From the NCBI GenBank assembly GCA_027886185.1, contig WOAB01000162.1:62001-126000 (forward strand): a stretch of DNA of 64,000 nucleotides, read 5' to 3'. The position numbers were made by a program, and so were the translations under genes. Below, piece by piece: positions 22,761 to 34,669 of this stretch. The stretch's first letter is position 1. Each line of letters starts with the position of its first letter. This DNA comes from Rheum nobile (lineage: Eukaryota; Streptophyta; Magnoliopsida; Caryophyllales; Polygonaceae). The notes beneath the pieces are model-generated. The model was not told the DNA's origin. It searched no databases and saw only the letters and a list, made by a program, of their open reading frames with translations.

Positions 22761-24832
22761 TAATTCACATCACGTAATAACAAAATGGAAAACACATTTA
22801 TCGTGTGATGTGCATTTTACGGAAAACACATAAAGGTTGTTTTACGAAAAGCACGTAAAGGGTATTTTACGAAGAGCACATAATATATTTTACGAAAAAC
22901 ACATAATGATGTTTGCTAAAAGAGCATAATAATGTTTGCGAGAGGCACAAGTTGATTGGTAAAAAAGAATTGTCCAAAATAAAATAAAATAAAAATTTAT
23001 CCGCTTAACGGCTAGTCAACGCCCAAGACCCCCGGTCAACTCATTTAAATGAGTGATGCACAAGACCATCTATATATATATATATATTTAAAAGTTAGCA
23101 TTCTAGGTCATTGAATGCTAACTTTTAAAGATGAATTAGTTTTTTTCCTTTTCATGCCTTATTTATTTACCATCACTAGAAGACCTTCGTATCTTTTTGA
23201 GAAATTGAAAAATATTAAATAAAAAAATTAATAGACCAAATTAATATTAGTGATTAGAAGTTATTATATAACCAATTATTAATTGAATTTATAGACATAA
23301 CGTCTATTTTAAAACTATAAAGTACTATATGTATGATATGATTTTATTCTTTTTTAATTTCAATTAAGAATAATTAATATAGTGTAATTGCATGAAATAA
23401 GTTTTTTATAGCTCCCAAAAACCGAAAAAATTGACATAAACCCATTTTTTTGTATCACCTAATAAATCTTTTATATTAAGGATATTTATTGTCACCAACC
23501 AATTGAATCATAAATACTTAAAATTAGGAGATAGGCAACCTATAAACTTAATAATTTTACCTTTGTTATCGTGATTATGCCAAAATAAGTGCATGAATTG
23601 AGAAAAATTCTTCATTACATTTATCACCTAGAATTGTGTAATTTACACGAGACTTTTTAAATGCCATTGGTGTTTCATGCCAATGGGCAATGCATTAATA
23701 ACAATATTTTAGTTTTATCGTATTTAAATTTCACCATTCAAGTATATTTATTCATAATAATAAAGGGAAATGAAAATATTATAACCTTTGTGACTCTTCA
23801 TTCACCATTAGAGGTTCATGTCTATGGGTAATTACATCAATTTAGACAATGAATAAATGTATTCATAACATGTTAATTCTATACGCATTTAATCGGCAAT
23901 TTAAATATATTTTATTTTCTTTAAGTAGTTGATAGTAAATAAATTGATCTTTTGGAAATTCGACCAAACATTACCAATGATGAAAGGATGTAGCTCAAGA
24001 TGAAGGTGGGTAATTTCTATTTTTATGGTTATGCTACAGTAGTTGTTGCAAGTATGATTTTTTTTTTCGAGAATCTTTTTATTGATATAAGCTTATGAAA
24101 ATCGATTAAATAGGATTAATTTTATTCTTGAAATGTGATGTTTTTTTTGCTATATATGGCATGTTTAAGTGTTTATCATTGTAGGAATACACGAAGGCCA
24201 AACTCCTCACAAAGATTGACGATTTAGGAAGAATACAGTTCCACACCAAATTGAACGGCCAACTATGGAGGCAAGTAAGCCACATAAGATCCCAATTGAA
24301 ATCAAGTTATATAGATTTGTGATTTGTGAATGAGGCCATGCTAAGAGTTCCTCAAAGTTGGGCATCCTTAAATGATAAAACATAATTAATGTATAAATAA
24401 TACCATAAAAACTATTTCGGATTCCTTTTAATTCAAAATGTTAGTTTTTAAATAAAATACACATAAATTAAGAATCTATCTATAATCTCATATATATTTA
24501 TCTATGTAGTCTTTGGGAAAATAATATCAAATTTATTTATAATGATTCTTATTAATCTCTCTCTAACAATGTATTTATATAAATCTGTCAATATAATAAT
24601 GATTCTAATTATAATTATAATGTATCATATAATGTAACTTATTAATTTCTAACAATATATTTATATAAATCTTATCTATATTATTAGTGAATTCCAGTTA
24701 AACTACACGTGAAGAGTAATTTTGAGCTTAAATAATATATTACTTTTGAAATTTGTACGAAATTCACCTCCTAGTTGAATGGTACATCGTCACATATTCA
24801 TTCTAATAAAAATTATATTTTTGTCCATTGTA
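22761..24832. other. AT-rich intergenic stretch with one long hairpin
   Basis: No gene is recognised. 23087-23129 forms a perfect 16-bp stem (TTTAAAAGTTAGCATT and its complement) around an 11-nt loop, next to a TA dinucleotide run. A 90-nt open segment at 24185-24274 lies between a TTGTAG acceptor-like and CAA/GTAAGC donor-like site and reads EYTKAKLLTKIDDLGRIQF...; it is not identified and could be an exon relic. Confidence 0.5.
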
Positions 24833-24837
24833 GTAAC

Positions 24838-25341
24838 TATTTTGGGGCGAAAGATCGAACCGACCTGAATCGCCTTAAGATGGGCAACTAGACAATGACA
24901 GTATTGATTATATCTGAATGATCCAAATCAAGCAAAGAACTAAACGAAATAAGGTTAAACAAATGCAAAGACTAGCGTATCTCCCTTGAACAAGAGACTG
25001 GTCGAATCGAATGATCCAATCGTCGGTCGCTTCAAGATTAAAATGAAGAATCAAACTTAGAGAACAATCGTAACAGAGTGAGAGAGTTGTAAATGATAGC
25101 TTGTATTAGTGGTAATAATCGTGTGTTTACAAGAGAAAGATTAACCCCTTATATACATAATTTACAAGACTCAACTAATCTATCCGTTGACGTCCGAGTT
25201 TTCAGGGATTCGTCGGGTTGTTGCTCCATCCGTCCGATATTCACTCAACCGTCTCAACGTTCTTTTTCTCCAGATCGTGGCCCAACTCATTTGCTTATCT
25301 GGGCCGGCTTGATGGACAACCAATAATTTCTGAGCCCAACA
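24838..25341 (-). repeat. Tat element 3' LTR
   Basis: Matches 40083-40587 end to end. On the plus strand it reads TATTTTGGGGCG...GAGCCCAACA; the paired copy begins TGTTTTGGGGCG, so the terminal TG is mutated to TA here. It is adjacent to TSD GTAAC on the left and to the PPT (CTTGGGGAAAT on the minus strand, 25342-25352) on the right. Confidence 0.93.
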
Positions 25342-25352
25342 ATTTCCCCAAG
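25342..25352 (-). other. Tat element polypurine tract
   Basis: On the minus strand CTTGGGGAAAT directly abuts the 3' LTR start. This is the expected plus-strand primer and fixes the orientation of the element. Confidence 0.75.
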
Positions 25353-25614
25353 ATCAAAGCGGGCCGGAGGAAGTAAACCGATTTCTGACGAGACAGTTTG
25401 ATCTTCAGTCTGGCGAAAAATCTCTTCTCGATTCTTCTGCAGACCATAGACTATCGTGGCGCTTCGTGAGTGGCCCAATGTTTTAACCACAGAGGAGGCG
25501 GTTTTATTGCTTTAAATAACCCTCAATCGGCTATCTTATCACCACAGAGCCTCACATCCTTGTCAAGGTAATTTCCTTTTTTCAAATTTTTACTCTTCTT
25601 CTTTCGCTGCTTCC

Positions 25615-27429
25615 ATGGCGTCTTCAAGGTCTAGGAGTAGAATTGTGTCTGGTGATCCTTCTGAAGATGAGAATGCTTTCACACCTTTAGGACTCCTTAG
25701 TAGTTCCGATTCCGTTGGTGGAACCCTAACTCAGGCCGAGTTGGATAAGGTTCTTGAAATTGGTCAGTTCCCCGTAGGTACTGTGGCTCGTCTTCCCCTT
25801 CCCCATGAGCGAGCCGATTGGTACCATAGATATTGGGTTTGTTTCTTCAAATACCCTTTTAGGATTGGCCATTCTTTTCCATTTTCCAATTTGGTTAGGA
25901 ACTTTTTTTCTGTCATGAGGCTTGACCCTTGTCAGGTCATGCCCCACACTTGGCGTTTACTTAGGGTAATCGATCTTGTTACTGCCGGTGTCAAATTTGA
26001 TTTTGACTTCGACGCTTTGTGGTATTCTTACTATCTGAGTAGTCGGGGTTCTTCTAGGTTTCAGTTACGCCTTCGTCGTGACAGAAAGCCTTTAGCTTTG
26101 AACTTGGATGTTAACGACCGTGGGTGGAGAACTCGTTTCTTTTTTGTAGAGCGTGAGTCGCTTGAAAGGGGGGTCGATTGTTCCTTCTTGCTCTCAGACT
26201 GGAGGAAGACAGGTATTGTATTCTTCCTTTGATTTTTCTTTGTTGGAAATCTTCTAAAACCTTGCTTACATGTTTTTTATCGCAGTGCCTGAACTAGGAG
26301 AACCCGAGGATTTCGAGGCTGCGACCAAGGCTTTGCTCAAACTCCTTGAATCTGAAAGATATTTCAAGAACATCAACTTCTTAACACCTGATCATGTCGA
26401 GATGTCGACTCCTTCCGCATCCATCTCCAAAGGCACTTGTTCGTTCCTACAGGTATGCGTGTGGTTGGTCTTCGGAGTTTTCATATGCTTATGGTATTGT
26501 GCTATTTTATCAGCGTCTCGCGACGGTCGGTCCAGCGTGCGTTTGTCGGGGAAAAGCCTTTTGGAGCAAAATTTGTCGGCTGCCAAAGTGTCCTCTTCGA
26601 GGGCTGTCGTCAAGGCTCGACCATCTGTTGGAGTAATCGCTTTAGACTCTTCGTCGTCTAAGACATCAGGGGCGAAGAGGAAGGCGTCTTTCGCTTTAGG
26701 TTCCCCACCATGGATGCTGAAAGAGAGAGCGACGAGTGACTTGACTCGATTTGTTGATCCAGAAGCCAAGAAAGAGATTGGCGGTCTTTCTCCCATCGAT
26801 TGTATGGATGAAGCTGCCGTTGGCGCCTGGAAAGTAAGTAGTAGGAGATTTTTCATTCGAATTCTTTTTTTTTTGAAACTGATTACATGTTGTATGAAAT
26901 ACAGGTCTTTCAGTACTCGATGGTCGCTTTCTCTACTATACAAGAATTGAGTGATAGGTCTGACAAGCGAATCGCACAGGCAGAGGGCCAGGCGAAGGCT
27001 GCTAAGGACCGTGTGAGGATTGTCGAGAAAGAGCTGATGTCGGTCAAGGAGGAACTTCAATCTCAAGTCGAGGAGGCTGAAAAGCGTCGTGAGAAAGATG
27101 CTCGGACTGCTGGCGACGTAGGGACTTATTATTGTTTGAAGTCTCGCATTGAGATGATGGAGGAGTTTGCCGCCGATACCCATGTAGATTGGGATGTCGA
27201 AGGGGAGAGATCCAATCTGGACCTCTTGTATCCTGATGGCAATCCAGGTGAAGAGCTCTTTAAGTTGGTTGGCTTGGAGGGAGGAGAGGACGATCAAAAA
27301 GACGATGCCGATTCTGAAGCGGTTGAGGAGGTCGAGAAGGTTGAAGATATGCCGAAGGCTCTCCCCGAAGCGACAACTGATAAGGAAGTCGATCCTGTGC
27401 AAGCCAAAGAGAAGTCAGACGAGTCTTAG
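25615..27429 (+). CDS. Antisense ORF (aORF) of the Tat element, spliced, plant transposon-type protein with coiled coil
   Basis: The frame runs opposite to gag-pol, between pol and the 3' LTR. Proposed exons are 25615-26212, 26286-26452, about 26514-26833 and 26905-27429, with GT-AG junctions (CAG/GTATTG, CAG/GTATGC, AAA/GTAAGT). Exon 1 has an acidic start and a block with FPVGTVARLPLP and FPFSNLVRNFFSVM...CQVMPHTWRLL. This resembles the 'putative gypsy type transposon' domain of plant hypothetical proteins. Exon 4 encodes a roughly 60-residue charged coiled coil and an acidic tail. Exons 1-2 and 3-4 join in frame, but splicing intron 2 as drawn (61 nt) shifts frame, while keeping it leaves the frame open, so the model there is uncertain. 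A TATA-like TTTAAATAAC lies at 25511. The molecular function of Tat aORFs is unknown. Confidence 0.7.
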
Positions 27430-27687
27430 TATGTATGAAGATCGTGTTATTTGTCTCAAAACATTCTGACTGTTTAGGTACTTTTGTCGTGACACCTTGT
27501 GCCCCATCGTGGAGATGGGATGGATAATGTTTTGGCGACCCGTCCACCATCGTGGGTCGCGTATTTTGTAAGTGTTTTAGTACTTGCTACGTACCTTGTG
27601 TTTGTGTGTTTTTTGCAGGTGGACTTGTCGATTGCGCCTTGGCCGTGACGCGAATCGTTTGGTCGTGGCGACCTGTAATTGTAAATG

Positions 27688-29223
27688 TGATAGGTGTCAT
27701 TTCATACACCTTAACTAGCAATTATTAACATTATTTATAGGAGTTTATGACTAGATTTAAGGTTAAGTCTGTAATCCAGAAGATGTGGAGAGAATTGAAG
27801 ATATCCAGGGATTTACAGCTTATTTGGAGAAGATGAAGATGGATGAGGATCTGCTGGAAATTAATTGGAGAAGACTACCAACACTTGGTAGTAATGAAGA
27901 GCAGAAGAGAAATGAGTGGGCGAATTTCTACCGCCCCACGCCAGAGCCACCGCGACCCGGCGGTGGGTCTCAGAGAAGGATGCCGCCCCGCGGTGAGAAG
28001 CACCGCCCCGCGGCCATCTGGGCAAAGCAACTGAATTAAATACAAGCCCGCGTGAGTGCTGGAAACTGAAGGAATTTAGGCCCATGAAGAAAGGCCCAAG
28101 TAAAGTGCCAGCCCGAGAAGAAGAAGCCTGCGTGAAGGCTGGCCCACATGAAGAAGTAGCCGCGTGAATTGAAGCAGCGGAGTGATGACGGAGCATGATG
28201 TCAGCGAAGATGTTTGATGGAGTTGGGCCGAGTTGTTGCGCTTGCAGGAGATGGGCCAATCCGCTGATGCTTGGATGAGTAGCTGTTCGAGTGTGATTCC
28301 GGGATTAATTTCTCGGGATTTGATTTGCTTATTTTTGGTTATTATTTTATTATTTTATTTTACACAGTTTTAGAATTAGGTTAAAACCTTTAGTTAACCT
28401 AGTTGCCACCATTCACATCGAGAGACTAGTTTTCATTCTGCCTCTAGGGTTTCAACCCATGGAGAGCTAAACACCTTTATTTCGCTAGACGATTAAAGCA
28501 TTGCAATGGATTGGTTGTGAGATTTCTATTCCTTGTTCTATATCTTATTAAGTTGGTTTAATTCTCTTGAGCATATTGTCTATTGGTTTATGTTGATTCT
28601 TCTAGCGTAGCTAACTAGGTTTTTCGACATCTATCAATTGCTAGGATTTGCATATAGGGGTTCCGAGTGCATATCTAGTAGCATACACGATTGTTGCGTA
28701 TAGGGGTTCCGAGCGCGCAATCGTGAGTGAGAATTATTTGCATGCTAAGTAGTAGGGTGTCCTTCTATTTGCATGTATCCTATATCCTTGTGTGCATTGC
28801 TATTGCTTTGTTGGTGGTAACGTATACCGACAACTATGAGAATCGGTGGTACTTTATCATTGGCATAGTAATAATTCTATCGACAACTGTGAGAATCGAT
28901 AGTACTTAAGATCAGGATGGGAACAACTATAAGATTGTGAAAAGAACTTGGAAAAATAGTTATCAGTGATCAACCTGTTTCCTTTGCAGTGTGGATATTT
29001 GTCTAGTGGAATATTTCCACCCATCATATTTATTTTCCCTCTAAAGCTTGCATCTTTGTTACTTTTTGCTTGATAATCAAAACCCCTTTCTTGTTACTTT
29101 GCATGCTAATCAACACTTAGAAAGATCACTTCCTCCCTGTGAGATTCGACCCTTGCTTGCCTCTACTACTTATTTAGGTTTGTTAGGATTATTTTGTTTA
29201 GGTGTCACGACAACGCCTTATCA
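27688..29223 (+). mobile_element. Solo LTR with TSD AAATG
   Basis: The insert begins TGATAGGTGTCATTTC and ends GCCTTATCA, flanked by AAATG at 27683-27687 and 29224-29228. Near its end it has CCCTGTGAGATTCGACCC, a motif common in the 3' part of plant Ty3 (Athila-like) LTRs, which supports plus orientation. There is no internal domain and no coding similarity. It is inserted in the spacer between the Tat pol end and the antisense ORF. Confidence 0.82.
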
Positions 29224-29597
29224 AAATGTCAATGTAGCATGCTCTGTGTGTTTAGGGAAGAGTAGTTTGTATCATATGGTAAAGACGAGTACCTTGAATA
29301 GGACAAGCCTTTGGTAAAATAGGATGTTTTTGTGTTGTTTCCTCTATTCTCTGTGTATCGATCAATTTGGATGTTGTAAGCATTGTTTTGTATATAGTAA
29401 GGATATCCTTTTGAATCTGAGTGTCGAGTTTGTCTTCGAGGCCTCTTGTTCTTGTTCAAATTATGTTAAGAGTGCAAAAAGAAAGATCTTGGGGCGACCG
29501 TTGGGGGGTGACCCAACGGCCCTCCGATGCTTAAGTCAATGATCGTAATTCAAACGAATGTAGTCGATTCGATATGTAAAAAATGTAAGAAGAAAAT

Positions 29598-32500
29598 TTA
29601 GAAATGATACAACTTTAAGTGGGTCACGTTCCAACTTCTAGGGATCGGTTGTCCGTCCTTTGTTTCTAGTCGATATGCCCCTTGCCTGACGACTTCTTTG
29701 ATGAGGTAAGGTTTTTCCCATTGGGGTGCTAGCTTCCCGTCGATTGGATCTCTGGTGTTCTGGAACGTTTTCCTTAGGACCCAGTCTCCTAACTTGAAGA
29801 CTTTAGCTCAGACGTTCTTGTTATAGCTCCGGGTGACTTGTTGTTGGTATTGGACCATTCGAATCCTGGCTTTCTCTCTGGTCTCGTTGATGGTGTCGAG
29901 ATTGTGAGCTATCTCGACGTCGTTTTGTTCTGGAGTTTGGAGTCCGTATCTGGCAGTTGGGACGAGTAGCTCAGTGGGGATGACTGCTTCGCTTCCATAG
30001 ACTAGCGAGAAAAGGGCTTTGTCCTGTTGTATTTTTTGGCATCGTCCTGTCGGACCATAATATCAAAGGGAGCTCGTCGGCCCACTTGCCTTTTGCCCCT
30101 GTGAGACGTTTTTTAAGATTATTGATGATGATTTTATTGCTGAATTCTGCTTGACCATTGGATTGTGGGTATCTTGGTGTGGACGTGACAAGTGTGATGT
30201 TCCACTATTTACAGAAGGATCGCGTCTTGCTACCGATGAATTGGAAGCCATTGTCGCATGCGATTTCTGAAGGGACGCCACATCTGCATAGAAAATTACG
30301 TTTTATGAATGAGATGACGTGTTTCTCTTTTACCTCTCGATATGCTTCGGCCTCTATCCATTTAGAAAAATAGTCGATCATGGCCAGGAAGAAGACGCGT
30401 TGTCCTAACGCTGGTGGCAGTTTTTCGATGATGTCCATCCCCCATCGCATGAAGGGCCAGGGGGCTAGAGTCGGATGGAGCATCTCCGACGGCTGATGCG
30501 TGATAGGTGCGTGTCGTTGGCAAGCGTCACACTTTCTGACGTAATCGGTCGCGTCTTTGTTCATTGTGGGCCAGTAATAACCTGTCCTGAGAGCTTTGCC
30601 GGATAGGCTGCGTCCTCCAGTATGGTTTCTGCATTCTCCGTCGTGTAACGATTGTAAGACACGTCGAACCTCAGTTGTTTTGAGGCAGCGTAGGTATAGG
30701 CCTGTAATAGATCGTTTGAACAAAATATTATCTTTTAAATCAAAGGTTACGACTTGTACCTTGAGTCTTTTAGCTTCTTCTTTGTCTGCTGAGAGTGTTC
30801 CATCCCCGAGCCACTTGATGTACATGGTGGTCCAATCATCTTGATCGCCCACCAAATCTTCTTCTGTGTGGTCGCCTACCTCTGCTGAGACGACTTCTTC
30901 TAAGGGTAACTCGTCCATTGTCTGAATATCGTCTTGGTTAGCTGTTCTGAAGACTTTGTGGATGGCCAGTGTGGTGATATGTGCCAACGGAATGTTATGG
31001 AAGTCGTTAGGATGCAAGGCGGAGCCAAGATTTGCTAGGGCGGCGGCTTGTGTGTTGAGGTCACGTGGGACTTGTCGGATGGTGAAGTTCTGTAATTTTC
31101 TTGCCAATTTTTTTACGATATCTAGATATGCCATCATTCTGTCGTCTTTGGCAGCGTACGAACCTTGTACTTGGTTGACGATTAGGAGAAAGTCGCATGT
31201 CACCTCTATGCTTAGAATTGCGAGATCGTGCGCGAGTGTTAATCCAAATATGAGGGCTTCATATTCTGCTTCATTGTTGGTCGCGTCCCACTCGCATCTC
31301 ACAGCTTGGGCTATATGGTCCCCTTGTGGTGATTTTAGCACGACACCTAAGCCGACTCCTCTTACGTTCGATGCTCCGTCTGTATGGAGTTGCCATGTGC
31401 CCCTGTCTTCTTCGACTTTTAGATGTTCGACCTCCTTCGTGGCTTCTTGTTCTAGTGTCGGGCTGAAATCGGCCATAAAGTCATCTAAAGCTTGAGATTT
31501 GATCGCTGTCCTTGGATCGTACTCGATTTCAAATCCGCTGAGGTGTATGGCCCATTTAGCGATTCGTCCTGTAAATTCTGGTTTCCTCATGACTGTTTTC
31601 ATGAGATGGTTAGTTCTCACAATAATAGCATGTGATTCGAAATAGGGTCGTAACTTGTTTGATGCCATAACCAATGCCAAGACTAGTTTTTCAAGTGACG
31701 TGTACCTGGTTTCGGCGAGAAGTAAGGAACGACTTACATAGTAGACCGGTGACTGTTTACCATCTTCCTCCCTTGTTAGGACTGCGCTAACGGCTGATTC
31801 TGATACGGCCAGATATAGTGGTAACGGCTCATCGTCTTTTGGTTTGGCTAGTAGTAGTGGACTTGCCAGATATGTCTTTAGATCTTGGAAGGCTTATTCG
31901 TGTGCTGCCGTCCAGTCGAATGATTTGTTCTTTTTCAAGGCTTCATAGAAGAGCTTGCATTTATTCGAGGACTTGGACATGAATCTGTTTAATGCCGCTA
32001 TACGTCCTGTCAGTTTCTGAACGTCTTTGATGCATCGAGGGGATCTAAGGTTGACAATGGCCTTGATCTGGTCTGGACTGGCTTCGATCCCTCTTTGAGT
32101 GACCATGTATCCCAATTGTTTTCCCGAAGACACTCCGAAAGAGCATTTAGTCGGGTTTAATTTCATGTTATATCTTTTCAATACCTCGAAAGCTTCCTTC
32201 AGGTGTTCGATGTGGTCCCCTACCACTTTGGACTTGACGAGCATGTCGTCGATGTAAACTTCCATGGTATCTCCGATCTAGTCTTTGAACATTTTGTTTA
32301 CCAACCTCTGGTATGTGGCCCCTACATTTTTTAGTCCAAAAGACATTACTTTGTAGCAGTACGTACCTTGGCTTGTTATGAAAGCTATCTTTTCTTGATC
32401 ATCAGGGTCCATGAGAATCTGGTTGTATCCGCTGAACGCGTCCATGAATGTCAGCATTTCGTGTTCGGCGGTCGCGTCAACCATGGCGTCGATATGTGGT

Positions 32501-32890
32501 AATGGGAAATAATCTTTTGGATAAGCCTTGTTTAGGTCTGTGAAGTCGATGCATACTCTCCATTTCCCATTTTTCTTTTGAACCACGATGACGTTTGCTA
32601 ACCAGTCGGGGTACTTGACTTCTCTTATTTTACCTGTCTTGAGTAAGTTTTTTACCTCATTGTCTACAATCTTGTTACGTTCTGGCGCAAACTTTCTCCT
32701 TTTTTTCTTGACTAGAGGGTACGTGGGATCTACATTCAATTTGTGAGTAATAATATATGGGGAGATTTCCACCATGTCTTCGTGTGACCAAGCAAAACAA
32801 TCAGAGTTGGATCGTAAAAAAGAAATTAAATCTGCCCTGGTCGAATCGTTTAGATCCGATCCTGATACGGGGATTAGCTGCGTCGGGATG
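29598..32890 (-). pseudogene. Tat pol polyprotein (RT, RNase H, archaeal-type RNase H, integrase), broken
   Basis: Minus-strand order: RT (about 32760-32100; IDFTDLNKAYPKD, FMDAFSGYNQI, catalytic YIDDM at about 32255), degenerate first RNase H, a second RNase H (TDGASN near 31385, NNEAEYEALIFGL, QVPRDLN), integrase zinc finger (HDGECRNH...CDACQRH, about 30640-30520), and the DDE core (WGMDIIEKLPP, then ACDNG, then SNGQAE past a stop). The C-terminal LETKDGQPIPRSWNV ends at TAA 29598. Stops: TAG 32280-32278 just before the YIDD loop, TAA 31896-31894, TAG 30207-30205, TGA near 29805. A frameshift lies near 30010. It would copy and insert the element; it is now dead. Confidence 0.92.
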
Positions 32891-33594
32891 GATCTAGGCA
32901 ACGAATCTCAAACAATGAAAAACAAGAACAATTAGAATATGGCGGAAGTGAAACAAATGAAAGGATGATAAGAAAGAACCAATAGAAACGACGAGAAAAC
33001 CCTCTTGCGTCGGGTGCAAGGAACCTTGTCGAACGATCTACCGACCCGATCTCTACAACGCCACACAACCAAGAATCGCTAACGAACTTGGAGCACGGAG
33101 AGGGTGCTTATGATGTACGAAATCACCAACTCCAGAGGGACTTGACAAAGACGAAAACAACTAAGCAAGAAGTAACAATCGATTGAGACTCTCACGGGGA
33201 GCAAAGTTCAAAGCAAACAAAGCTCTGTTTTGTGTTTAACAAATATGAGAAATCTGCCTCAGGAAGAAGACAAGGGAGCCTTTTAATACCCTAAGGTGTG
33301 GCCGGCCCTATGCTTCCCAAAAGGCTACAATTATTTCCGAAATATCCGAAAATAGAAAGCTTAACACAATTAAATAATAATCCTAAAAATATCCAATGCA
33401 GAAATTAATAAGACTATTAAACATAGGTAACGTTGACCATTAAAGTCAACGCCTTGACTTTGGACTTGTCCTCTTCGTCATGTGATAGTGCATGTGCCAT
33501 AAACGTCTCCAGCTCTTGACGCAGTTCCTTCGCCCTTGACCTAGTGATCGGTCCATCAAAGGTTGGCACTAATTGTGGGGTCGATTCCTCATCA
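32886..33594 (-). mobile_element. Nested TR-GAG-type LTR fragment between protease and RT
   Basis: A purine tract (AGTGAAGGGGAGAA on the minus strand) is followed at 33594 by TGATGAGG, the TGAT-type start used by the other TR-GAG LTRs. The first 178 bp carry an open frame with GPITRSRAKELRQELETF, a segment typical of the C-terminus of such gag-protease ORFs. Tat coding (EIALDPSKPTQ) stops at about 33607, and Tat coding resumes (SIPTQLIPVSGS) at about 32885. The exact left end and TSD could not be fixed. Confidence 0.55.
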
Positions 33595-33605
33595 TTCTCC
33601 CCTTC

Positions 33606-34669
33606 ACTATTTGTGTTGGCTTTGAAGGATCCAACGCGATCTCGTCGAGTTGTTCCATTTCTGGTTCGATGTATCGCGTGGTTCCTTCGCCACATTGTGA
33701 TTGCTATGCGGATGGTTTGTCGACTTCCCCTTTCATTGAAGTGACGTAACACTCCTTGGCAGCCCGCTGGTCGCCTTTTATTTCCTATACCCCCACTTAG
33801 TAGGGAACTTTATTGTCTGGTGGTAAGTAGAAGGTACAACTTTCATGGCGTGGATCCAGGGTCTGCCAAGGATTGCATTGTATGGAGACGGGCAGTCGAG
33901 TATCAAAAACTCTACCTGTTGATTGACTCCACTAGTGTACGTTGTTAACACGATCTCTCCTTGGGTATACTTAACTTCCCCACTGAATCCGACCAGCGGG
34001 GTAGAGTTTCTGGTTAAGTCGTCCTCGCTTAAACCCATACCCTTTAAGGTGTCTAGTGTCAACAAGTTGGTGGAGCTAGCTGTGTCGATTAGAACACGAC
34101 GGATAAGGCAATTGCTAATTGAAAGAGAAATTACCAAACCGTCGTGGTGGTCGCCTAACTCTTGAGCTTCCGAGTCGTCAAAGGTAATGGCGGGAGCGTT
34201 GTGGATCTGTAATTGTCTTGTCTCCGTCTGAATCGGCTTGTTGCCTTTTCTCTCTCGAGCATGTCTTTTGGCGGCCGAGTATGCGTTCCCACACACGTCT
34301 GACCCTCCTGAAATGGTGTTAACAATTTTAGTGGGAACCAGAGAGGATGGTTTGTTGGATGTTACCTGGTCCCTTCGATCGAGGGTCGCTTTAGCTCTAT
34401 CTGAGATGACGTCGCGTAATAGCCCCTGTGCGAGAAGCCTCGCGACTTCCTTGCGAAGGGCTATGCATTTGTCCATCGAGTGTCCATGGTCCCCGTGGAA
34501 CTCGCACCACCGGTTCATGTCCTTCTTGGCGTTTGGTTTATCGCTCTTCCGAGGCCACCTTACTTCCTTTCCATATTTGTCGAAACTCTTTACAAGCTTC
34601 GATACAAAGATATTGAAGTTGTAAGAGTGAAGCTTCGGAGGGAGAGCGGGGTTGTTTCGCCAATCCTGG
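33606..34669 (-). pseudogene. Tat gag C-terminus and protease
   Basis: The frame resumes at the CCTGG target site and reads a Tat-type zinc-knuckle variant (WCEFHGDHGHSMDKCIALR, about 34510), then a linker, then protease with VLIDTASSTNLLTLDTL (about 34080) and AILGRPWIHAMKVVPSTYH (about 33840). It continues as KGDQRAAKECYV and EQLDEIALDPSKPTQ up to the nested LTR fragment. The catalytic triad reads D-T-A rather than D-T-G. It is separated from gag N-terminal coding at 38721-40014 by TR-GAG 2. Confidence 0.85.

Noticed and set aside
22157..22990. Possible Helitron
   Set aside because: A hairpin is present downstream but no TC start, CTRR end or A/T insertion site could be identified.
26392..27402. 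336-codon minus-strand frame opposite the Tat antisense ORF
   Set aside because: No similarity to gag-pol or any domain, and it lies exactly opposite the better supported spliced plus-strand exons; the element's sense coding ended at 29598.
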